Positions 14,055 to 20,399 of a stretch of 23,182 nucleotides of DNA are shown here, in pieces (position 1 is the stretch's first letter; each line of letters begins with the position of its first letter). Under the pieces are notes generated by a model. It worked only from the letters and a program-made list of their open reading frames with translations. It was not told the origin of the DNA and ran no database searches. Made by a program: the position numbers and the translations under genes. This DNA comes from an uncultured bacterium (GTDB lineage: Bacteria; Actinomycetota; Coriobacteriia; Coriobacteriales; Coriobacteriaceae): assembly GCA_905215755.1 (NCBI GenBank), contig CAJMRE010000031.1, positions 1-23,182 on the forward strand. Reading direction: 5' to 3'.

Positions 14055-14417
14055 TTACTCCTTGGGGAAAACGAGGCCGTCGATGCAAACGTCAACGCGC
14101 TCGACCTCAACGCCAACCTGGGCATCGATGGCGGCGACCACGGCAGCGCGAACGGCCTCGGCGAGTTTCTTGAACGGATAGCCAAAGAACACCACGACGC
14201 GCACGGTGAGTGCGAGCTTGTCGCCGACGACCTCGGCCTCGACCGCCGGCTCAGAAGCCGGGGCCTTGGACGAGAGCATCATGGAGACAAGGTTGGTGGC
14301 AAGGTCCTTGACGCCAACGGAGGCGATGCCCTCGACATCGGACACGGCGCGCGAGACGATGGCGGTCAGAACATCGGGCGAAATGCCGATGCCGTCAATC
14401 TTGATTTCCTGGGGCAT
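14055..14417 (-). CDS. Asp23/Gls24 family protein
   Basis: This 120-residue protein has the Asp23/Gls24 (DUF322) fold signature: ISPDVLTAIVSRAVSDVEGIASVG near the N-terminus, then the LTVRVVVFFGYPFKKLAEAVRAAV and VDVCIDGLVF segments. In Bacillus the relative at this position, next to nusB, is YqhY, linked to control of fatty acid synthesis; in other bacteria the family is tied to envelope stress. The exact role here is unknown. AGGAGG precedes the ATG by four bases. It lies 24 bases after efp and 3 bases before nusB in one operon. Confidence 0.88.
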   Translation of the reverse strand: MPQEIKIDGIGISPDVLTAIVSRAVSDVEGIASVGVKDLATNLVSMMLSSKAPASEPAVEAEVVGDKLALTVRVVVFFGYPFKKLAEAVRAAVVAAIDAQVGVEVERVDVCIDGLVFPKE

Positions 14418-14441
14418 GAGTCCTCCTAGAAGAGTTGGTTG

Positions 14442-15005
14442 CTAGACGCGGGAGACGAACTTGCCGTCGCGGGTGTCAACCTTGATGACCTCGCCCTCGT
14501 TGAGGTACATGGGGACCTGGATGACAGCGCCGGTGTCGATCGTGGCCGGCTTGGTGGAACCCTGGACGGTGTCGCCCTTAAAGCCCGGGTCGGTCTGGAC
14601 GATGGTGGTCTCGATGAACATCGGCGGGGTCACGCCCATGAGCTCATCGTCGGCGAAGAGCAGCTGGCAGATGTCGTTCTCGCGCAGCCACTTGGAGTTC
14701 TCGCCCACCATGTCCTCGGGAACGGGAACCTGCTCATAGGACTCGTTGTCCATGAAGATGTAGTCGGTGCCATCGTTGTAGAGGTACTGGAACTCACGGG
14801 TGGTGAGCATGACGCTCTCGAACTTGGTGCCGGCGTTGCAGGTGTTCTCGACGACGCGGCCGCTCTTGATGTCGCGGGTCTTGTAGCGCACAAACGCGCC
14901 GCCCTTGCCCGGCTTGACATGCTGGAACTCGACGATGGTGTAGACCTTGTCCTTGATGCGGAGACCGAGGCCGTTCTTGAAGTCGGCGGTGGAAATGGTA
15001 GGCAT
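14442..15005 (-). CDS. efp: Translation elongation factor P
   Basis: EF-P enters the ribosome at polyproline stalls and speeds peptide bond formation. The 187-residue protein has the three beta-barrel layout, the loop PGKGGAF with the conserved lysine K34 that is modified in many bacteria, and the C-terminal GAVIQVPMYLNEGEVIKVDTRDGKFVSRV segment (split here as the EF-P signature region). The ATG at 15005 has AAAGG upstream; a longer frame to 15038 lacks support. A perfect TATAAT lies about 58 bases upstream and a strong terminator stands before it, so efp starts its own operon that runs to recN. Confidence 0.96.
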   Translation of the reverse strand: MPTISTADFKNGLGLRIKDKVYTIVEFQHVKPGKGGAFVRYKTRDIKSGRVVENTCNAGTKFESVMLTTREFQYLYNDGTDYIFMDNESYEQVPVPEDMVGENSKWLRENDICQLLFADDELMGVTPPMFIETTIVQTDPGFKGDTVQGSTKPATIDTGAVIQVPMYLNEGEVIKVDTRDGKFVSRV

Positions 15006-15062
15006 AGCGACCTTTCTTGTTATGGGCAGAACGCACAAGCGTCCAAATTACATACGACAGAA

Positions 15063-15068
15063 ATTATA
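15063..15068 (-). promoter_or_regulatory. efp operon promoter, -10 box
   Basis: The minus strand carries a perfect TATAAT preceded by TG, 57 bases upstream of the efp start codon and just after the pepP terminator. No good -35 hexamer is visible at 17 bases (GCCGCA). Confidence 0.55.
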
Positions 15069-15097
15069 CACTTGCAGACGGCGCCTGCGGCGAGCGC

Positions 15098-15142
15098 ATA
15101 AAAAGAGAACGCGGGGCGTCCGAATCAATCCGGACGCCCCGC
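15098..15142 (-). terminator. Strong terminator between pepP and efp
   Basis: GCGGGGCGTCCG and CGGACGCCCCGC form a perfect 12-bp stem with an 8-base loop. On the minus strand it is followed by GTTCTCTTTTTAT. It starts 24 bases after the pepP stop codon. Confidence 0.92.
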
Positions 15143-15165
15143 CCCAAACTATCTACTGAAGTAAA

Positions 15166-16296
15166 CTAGCAGTCGATAACGTGCAGGTCGTGCGGGGTCT
15201 TGGTGAAGGGCTCATAGCCGTTCTCGGTGACCACGCCGTAGTCCTCCAGGCGCACGCCGCCCACGCCGGGCAGGTAGACGCCGGGCTCCATGGTGATAAC
15301 CGAGCCGACCTCGATGATATTCTTGCTGCGGTTAAAGTTGGGCAGCTCATGGATGTCGATGCCCACGCCGTGACCCAAGCCATGGTTATAGTAATCGCCA
15401 TAGCCGGCATCGCCGATGATCTTCTTGGAGAGCTTGAAGATGTCGTTGCCCTCAACGCCCGGATGGATGGCGGCGACGCACTCCTCGTGCGTACGGCGCA
15501 CGAGTGCGTACAGGTCGAGCTGCTCCTGGGTGGGCTCGCCCATCACGACAGTGCGCGTCATGTCGGAGCGGTAATCGCAATAGCCCGCGCCGTAATCCAT
15601 AAGAACGAAATCGCCCTTCTCGATCACGCGGTCGCTCGGCACGGCATGCGGGTTGGCGGTGTTGGGGCCGCTCGCGACGATGGAACCGAAGGCCAGGCTG
15701 TCGGCACCGTTGGCGAACATAAAGTTCTCGAGCTCGTTGCGTACCTGCTTCTCGGTCATACCGGGCTTAATAAAGCCGAGCATGTGCTGGAAGGCGGCAT
15801 CGGTGATCGACTGCGCATGGCGCATGAGCTCAATCTCCTCGGCGTCCTTGATGGCGCGCATCTTGCGGATATCGTCGTGCATCAGCGGCAGCATACAGGC
15901 GACGGAACGGTCCTCCAGGCCGCGCTGAATACCCTGGTAGAAATTAATCTGCATATCGTCCTCGACAGCGCAGACGCGGCATTTGTTGGCCGCGATCTTG
16001 CCGGCGACCCAACCGGGGATGGTGCCCTCATCCATGTCGTAGACCCAGGGGCTGCCGGCTGGCGTGTTCTCCTCAAAGCTGTTGAGGTAGCGCGAGTCGG
16101 TGTGGAACAGGCACTGGTCGGCCGTAATAAACGCAGCGTGCGGGAACTCGAAGGTGTAGTCGAAGACGCCCTTCACGCCCGTAAGCCAACGAAGGTTGGC
16201 CTCGTCGCGCACCACGATGGCGTCGTAGCCACGCTCGACCATCAGGGCACGGACACGCTCGATACGACCGGCAGGACCGGCAGCAAACTCAGACAT
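15166..16296 (-). CDS. pepP: M24-family aminopeptidase (Xaa-Pro aminopeptidase type)
   Basis: It is expected to release N-terminal residues ahead of proline from peptides in the cytoplasm. The 376-residue protein has an N-terminal creatinase-like domain (about 1-140) and a C-terminal pita-bread metallopeptidase domain. All five metal ligands are visible: D234 in LMDYGAG, D245 in SDMTRT, H309 in GLGHGVGIDIHE, E337 in TMEPG and E351 in VRLEDYG. AAAGGA lies six bases before the ATG. In Bacillus the equivalent gene (yqhT) also stands before efp. Here a strong terminator separates the two, and an imperfect palindrome separates pepP from the aroB-like gene. The symbol reflects the family; exact peptide preference is not shown. 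Confidence 0.9.
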   Translation of the reverse strand: MSEFAAGPAGRIERVRALMVERGYDAIVVRDEANLRWLTGVKGVFDYTFEFPHAAFITADQCLFHTDSRYLNSFEENTPAGSPWVYDMDEGTIPGWVAGKIAANKCRVCAVEDDMQINFYQGIQRGLEDRSVACMLPLMHDDIRKMRAIKDAEEIELMRHAQSITDAAFQHMLGFIKPGMTEKQVRNELENFMFANGADSLAFGSIVASGPNTANPHAVPSDRVIEKGDFVLMDYGAGYCDYRSDMTRTVVMGEPTQEQLDLYALVRRTHEECVAAIHPGVEGNDIFKLSKKIIGDAGYGDYYNHGLGHGVGIDIHELPNFNRSKNIIEVGSVITMEPGVYLPGVGGVRLEDYGVVTENGYEPFTKTPHDLHVIDC

Positions 16297-16328
16297 GCAG
16301 ATTCCTTTCTTGTTGTCTCAATATAAAC

Positions 16329-16391
16329 GGGACGGGTCTCAACCGAACGACGGAATCGCATGCGATCCGCAACCGATTGAAAACCCGCCCC
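16329..16391 (-). repeat. Imperfect palindrome between the aroB-like gene and pepP
   Basis: On the minus strand GGGGCGGGT pairs with ACCCGTCCC through one G-U pair, TTCAA/TTGAG continues the stem, and the centre is the perfect 12-bp palindrome ATCGCATGCGAT (16355-16366). Only GTTTATATTG follows, so it is a weak terminator at best. The rest of 16297-16428 holds the pepP ribosome binding site and a possible TATATT -10 box. Confidence 0.6.
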
Positions 16392-16428
16392 TCAACATGA
16401 TACGAAAGACGATGGAAGTCAATAAATC

Positions 16429-17538
16429 TTAGAGAAGTTCTTTACGAGAAGCCAAGTAGGCGTGAGCATGGCGCTCAAGAACCTCGTCCTCGACGCTCGT
16501 TAGGCGAATGGCGCCGAGCGCCGCGGGCAGCGGCAGCATGCTGCGGTTCGAGCGGACAAACTGCTGTCTGCGGAACTCCTCGATATATGCGGCAGGCTCC
16601 AAGTCGAAGGCAAGCTCCTCGATGCCAAAGTCCTCCAGGCAGTCATCGAGATCAAACACATAGTCGATATCGAAGTCGCAGGCATCGTGTGCTAGGCGCG
16701 CCTCAAAGCGCATGCCCTCGGACAACAGCTGGTAGGCAGGGACCTGCGAAGCGGCATCGCCCAAGCAAGCGCGCAGGGTGCGCTCCCCCGTCTTGCCAAA
16801 ATCGAGCGCATGGCGAGCGCTCGGGTTCGTGGCCGTCAGCACGTCCTTGCGGGCAGTCTGAGACCATTGAACGGCATTGACGAGTGCGACCTCCTCGCCC
16901 GCGAGAATCTCGGGGACGGTCTCAGTAAACTGATTCCAGCGGGACTTGCTGCTCGAAAGCATGGTGCCAACAAGTACCGCATAGCCGAACTTGAGGTCCT
17001 CGGGTTCCGCCTCGCGAACAAGGTCGAGATCACACACAACCAAGCCCGGTTCGGGACGGAACGCGATAGCGGGAAGCGCATTCGACGACGAGGCAATGAG
17101 CGGCTTCATGGTCGTCGCGACCGTGAGCATGGCGTCGAAGGTCGTCGGCAGCAGCGCGCACTCGGTTCGGCCACACCACTGGTTGGCGCACCAGCTAACA
17201 ACCGAGCAGGTTGCGGCATCGCCAACGGCGACAACCAGATCGTCGCAGGTAATGCCGTTGGCAGACAAGGCGCCAAAGATAGCATCGGCATCGGCCAGCG
17301 TGGCACCAGCAGGCGAAACCTCAAGGGAGAACTGCGACACGGCAAAACCGGCGTCGACCAGCGCATGCTCGACGACTTCACCAAAACGCTCGGATGTGGC
17401 GGAGTTCCAAACCACCATCGCGCGCTTAGGCTTGCCCACAGCCGAGGCAAACATACGCGACAGCTCATCGAACGCGCCCAATCCGGCACGGACATCGACG
17501 CTGCGGTTTTGGAAATTGATCAGTTGGCGGCGAATCAT
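16429..17538 (-). CDS. Degenerate 3-dehydroquinate synthase-like protein (AroB slot)
   Basis: The 369-residue protein follows the AroB fold plan: an N-terminal NAD-type domain (DDLVVAVGDAAT, then LLPTTFDAML at 130-139), FRPEPGLVVCDLDLV, and EDLKFG (180-185), which matches the zinc-ligand Glu and Lys of AroB. Other key residues are lost. The GGGVVGD motif is GDAAT. The Asp of DSSVGGK appears replaced, although a lysine (K145) remains. The FGHTFGH zinc histidines are FGKT-GE (K249, E252). Catalysis as a dehydroquinate synthase is therefore doubtful. The ATG at 17538 overlaps the aroK stop as ATGA; a longer frame to 17571 is less likely. The gene order aroK, aroB, pepP, efp is conserved in many bacteria, which supports descent from aroB. 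Confidence 0.75.
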   Translation of the reverse strand: MIRRQLINFQNRSVDVRAGLGAFDELSRMFASAVGKPKRAMVVWNSATSERFGEVVEHALVDAGFAVSQFSLEVSPAGATLADADAIFGALSANGITCDDLVVAVGDAATCSVVSWCANQWCGRTECALLPTTFDAMLTVATTMKPLIASSSNALPAIAFRPEPGLVVCDLDLVREAEPEDLKFGYAVLVGTMLSSSKSRWNQFTETVPEILAGEEVALVNAVQWSQTARKDVLTATNPSARHALDFGKTGERTLRACLGDAASQVPAYQLLSEGMRFEARLAHDACDFDIDYVFDLDDCLEDFGIEELAFDLEPAAYIEEFRRQQFVRSNRSMLPLPAALGAIRLTSVEDEVLERHAHAYLASRKELL

Positions 17539-18068
17539 AGCAGTCCACGCTCCAAAAGCATCTCGGCACAAAGGTAGGAAACGTCCTCGAAGGACTTGTT
17601 GCGAATATCAAGGGTAATATCGGCGGCCTGGCGATACAGCGGACGGCGATGCTCAAACAAGCGCGCGGCATGCTCGGGCGAGCGGAAATCGGGGCGCGTG
17701 TCGGACCGACGAATCTGGCGAATCGAATCCTCGAAGTCGCCCTCGAGGTACACGCACGTACCCATTTCGTGCATCAGCTCAATATTCACCGGCGTCTCGA
17801 CAATGCCACCCCCGCACGATACCAACAGGCTGCGCTCACTTTGAAGCGAACGGAGTGCCGAGGTCTCGAGCTCGCGAAAACGATCCTCGCCCTCGGTCTC
17901 AAAAATCTCGGTTACCGACTTGCCGCAACGGCGGACGACCAGGCGGTCGGTATCGATAAAACGCCTCTTGAACATGGTGCCGACGTTGCGCGCGAGCGTC
18001 GATTTGCCCGCGCCCAAAAAGCCGATAAAGAAGATATGGTCGCAGCCGTGTTTGGTGTGCTGGGACAT
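17535..18068 (-). CDS. aroK: Shikimate kinase
   Basis: It phosphorylates shikimate to shikimate-3-phosphate with ATP. The 177-residue P-loop protein has Walker A GFLGAGKST (16-24), FIDTD (37-41) for magnesium and shikimate binding, the DRFRELE segment (62-68), the CGGG motif (85-88), a lid with TRPDF where RPLL is usual, and RRPLYRQAAD near the C-terminus. The lid difference is mild. AGGT lies about seven bases before the ATG. It follows the yqeG-like gene by 8 bases and overlaps the aroB-like gene by four bases, so the three are co-translated from one mRNA. No other shikimate gene is in the window. Confidence 0.9.
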   Translation of the reverse strand: MSQHTKHGCDHIFFIGFLGAGKSTLARNVGTMFKRRFIDTDRLVVRRCGKSVTEIFETEGEDRFRELETSALRSLQSERSLLVSCGGGIVETPVNIELMHEMGTCVYLEGDFEDSIRQIRRSDTRPDFRSPEHAARLFEHRRPLYRQAADITLDIRNKSFEDVSYLCAEMLLERGLL

Positions 18069-18076
18069 AGCGAGAC

Positions 18077-18574
18077 CTAATCCTCGCAGGGAAGGTCGCG
18101 CAGGGCCCGGCGCTCAAAGATACGGAAGATCTGCGTATACCACAGGTCCTGCGTCGCCTGCGGCTTAACCAAGATGGTATCGACGCCGGCGAAGTTGCCG
18201 CTCCACACGTCAGTGTAGAGCTGATCACCGATCAGCACCGCCTCGTCGGCCGTGGCGCCGAGGCGCTTAAGACCCGCCTTGAGGGCAAACGGCGCCGGCT
18301 TCATGGCGTGGCTGATGGCCTCGAGTCCCAGCTCGCGTGCAGAGCTCATGACCTGGTCGCGATGCCAGTTATTGGACACCATGCACAGCTTAAAGCCTTT
18401 GGCGCGGGCGGCATCGAGCCACGCGGAAACCGCGGCGGGAACCTGCTCGGTGTCGCGCGGCACCAAGGTGTTATCGCGATCGAGCAGAATGGCGCGTTTG
18501 CCGTCGGCCCACAGGGTATCAAGGTCGATGCGATCAACCGAGGCAACGTAACGTTTGGGGCTAAAAATCCTCAT
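18077..18574 (-). CDS. YqeG-family HAD IIIA phosphatase
   Basis: This 165-residue protein belongs to the HAD superfamily, YqeG/PGP-phosphatase-like group, and probably removes phosphate from a small substrate, possibly phosphatidylglycerol phosphate. The sequence shows motif I LLDRDNTLVPRD with the two aspartates, motif II MVSNN, a lysine in HAMKPAPFALK and motif IV LIGDQLYTDVWSGN. I chose the ATG at 18574, one base after the mltG stop codon, with GGA six bases upstream. The frame stays open 75 codons further inside mltG, but that extension is an Arg/Pro/Ser-rich shadow. It lies between mltG and aroK. Confidence 0.88.
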   Translation of the reverse strand: MRIFSPKRYVASVDRIDLDTLWADGKRAILLDRDNTLVPRDTEQVPAAVSAWLDAARAKGFKLCMVSNNWHRDQVMSSARELGLEAISHAMKPAPFALKAGLKRLGATADEAVLIGDQLYTDVWSGNFAGVDTILVKPQATQDLWYTQIFRIFERRALRDLPCED

Positions 18575-18575
18575 G

Positions 18576-19961
18576 CTAATTCCAAGACTGTTGATGCTCT
18601 TCGTAGGTTTGCGAGAAGTACTCCTCGTCCTGCGTAATGTAGAAATACAGGTCATCGGAGTCGGTCGGCTCAAGTGTGGCCTTGAGTGCCTCGAGCGACG
18701 GAGAGCAGATGGGCGTGGGCGGTAGGCCCTCGTGCTTATAGGTGTTATACGGACTATCGCTCTGCAGGTCGTCGGCGGTAACCTCGCCACCGGTGACATA
18801 CATCATGGTCGCATCGCTGTTGAGATAGCGCAAACCATCGAGCTTGCCCGCCAGACGGTTGTAGAAGACCGAGGCCACGTGCGCGCGCTGGTCGGCGTTG
18901 AGGCCCTCGCGCTCAACGATAGAGGCCAAGTTGACGATGTCGTAGTCGGACATCTCCACACCGTAGCGTTCCTTGATCTTGGCTTCGCAGCTCGCAAAGT
19001 CAAGCGACTTGTACTCGGTCTTAAACTGATCGAGCATAGCGCGAATCACGCCATCGGCCGTCGGCGAATCACCCAACGAATAGGTCTTGGGGAATAGGAA
19101 GCCCTCGAGTGAATCGTTCGCGGCGTCCTTAAGGAAGCTATAGTCGTCCACGTAGTTGGAGGCCTTGGCCTGGTTGAGGAAGTCTTCCTTGGAGATGCTG
19201 TCGTAGGCCTGGGCCACACGGTCGGCGACTTGATCGACCGTCAGGCCCTCAGGGATAGTCAGCGCATTAGAGCCCGCGTTGGGACCTTCCATGAGCTGCT
19301 GAACAACCTTGGTCGCATCCATGAGTGTAGTGAACGAATAAGTACCAGGCTTGAGCGACATATCGGCATTGAGCTTTTTCACCGCCGCATAATAATCCTT
19401 GGGATTTTCGACGATATGGTTCTCGGAGAGAATCGAGGCGATCGTATCGCCCGAAGCACCGTCGGGAATGGTCACCGTAACCTGCTGACCAGCCGTGACC
19501 TTCGTATCCCCACCGGCGAAGAAGCCCTTGACGGCCGGCACGGCAAAGAAAGCGATCGCAGCAAGCGCAAGCACGGCGACGACGCCACCGATAATCATAG
19601 GCACCGGGGAGCTTTTCTTTTGTGTACCACGGCGGACGTGCGCGTTATAGCTCGAGCGCGTAGCCGGAGCAACGCCGTGGGAACCGAGAGCGTGATGCGA
19701 ATGCGACTGGGGGGCCTGCACTCGCTGGGTAGATGCCTGCTGCTTAAAGCGGGTACCGCCTGCAGGCTGGGCCGAACGAGCAGAAGGCTGCTGAGCCGTC
19801 CGCTGAGCAGGCTGGGCCGAACGAGAGGAGGACTGCACCGGACGCGCGGCAGACTGAGCTGCGCGCTGCGTCGGCTGCGCAGGGCGCTGACCAGGCTGAG
19901 TAGGGCGCGACGAGGGCTGACCCTGACGACTCTGCCGGCGCGGATCGGAAGCGCTAGGCAT
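18576..19961 (-). CDS. mltG: Endolytic murein transglycosylase MltG
   Basis: MltG cuts nascent peptidoglycan strands and is anchored in the cytoplasmic membrane. The 461-residue protein begins with about 115 cytoplasmic residues rich in Gln, Pro, Ser, Ala and Arg with SAQPA-type repeats, then one membrane segment (about 121-144). A LysM-like part follows (about 155-235), then the catalytic YceG domain with EGFLFPKTY (286-294), the proposed catalytic E350 in ASIVERE, NSDATMMY and GLPPTPICSPSLEAL. The last motif has Cys where Asn is usual. CGAGGAGG precedes the ATG. It overlaps ruvX by 8 bases and runs to within one base of the yqeG-like gene. The long low-complexity tail is typical of Actinobacteria. 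Confidence 0.93.
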   Translation of the reverse strand: MPSASDPRRQSRQGQPSSRPTQPGQRPAQPTQRAAQSAARPVQSSSRSAQPAQRTAQQPSARSAQPAGGTRFKQQASTQRVQAPQSHSHHALGSHGVAPATRSSYNAHVRRGTQKKSSPVPMIIGGVVAVLALAAIAFFAVPAVKGFFAGGDTKVTAGQQVTVTIPDGASGDTIASILSENHIVENPKDYYAAVKKLNADMSLKPGTYSFTTLMDATKVVQQLMEGPNAGSNALTIPEGLTVDQVADRVAQAYDSISKEDFLNQAKASNYVDDYSFLKDAANDSLEGFLFPKTYSLGDSPTADGVIRAMLDQFKTEYKSLDFASCEAKIKERYGVEMSDYDIVNLASIVEREGLNADQRAHVASVFYNRLAGKLDGLRYLNSDATMMYVTGGEVTADDLQSDSPYNTYKHEGLPPTPICSPSLEALKATLEPTDSDDLYFYITQDEEYFSQTYEEHQQSWN

Positions 19962-20382
19962 GCGAAACCTCCTCGTTTTTACGATCGAGCCATGTCTGCA
20001 AGAACAGGCTGGCGGCGATCATGTCAATCTTGCCCCTCATCTGCTTTTCGTTGAGTCCCTGCTCTCGCAGGATTCGCTTGGCCTCCTGCGAGGACAGACG
20101 CTCGTCCTCAAACTCCAGAGGAAGTTCGAGCTCGTCGGCAATCTTTTGCGCCACAGCGGCAACGCGCTCGGCCTGAGGGCCGGGCTCACCGGCCATGGTC
20201 AGGGGACGTCCGCTTACCAGGATGTCGGGCTCATAGTCCTCAACCAGGTAGCGGAACGTCTTGGCCATACCGGTGACCTCGGCAGCCGGAAGCACCTTGA
20301 CAGGCATCGCCATCTTGCCATCACGGCTCGAGACGGCGATGCCAATCCTGGTCTCCCCTATGTCCAGCGCGAGCGCAACCAC
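19954..20382 (-). CDS. ruvX: YqgF/RuvX-family putative pre-16S rRNA nuclease
   Basis: This family has an RNase H fold and is linked to 16S rRNA 5' maturation; an older proposal is Holliday junction resolution. The 142-residue protein shows LALDIGETRIGIAVSS at the N-terminus with the first catalytic Asp, VSGRPLTMAGEPGPQAE, EDERLSSQEAKRIL and KIDMIAASLFLQTWL with the last acidic residue. The start codon is GTG with only a weak AAGAAG upstream, 17 bases after alaS. The order alaS, ruvX, mltG is the same as in Bacillus. Confidence 0.92.
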   Translation of the reverse strand: MVALALDIGETRIGIAVSSRDGKMAMPVKVLPAAEVTGMAKTFRYLVEDYEPDILVSGRPLTMAGEPGPQAERVAAVAQKIADELELPLEFEDERLSSQEAKRILREQGLNEKQMRGKIDMIAASLFLQTWLDRKNEEVSHA

Positions 20383-20399
20383 AGCGACTTCTTAGATTC

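Noticed and set aside
18575..18799. 75-residue N-terminal extension of the YqeG-like protein
   Set aside because: It lies entirely inside mltG in another frame, is Arg/Pro/Ser-rich, and the ATG at 18574 gives the normal family start.
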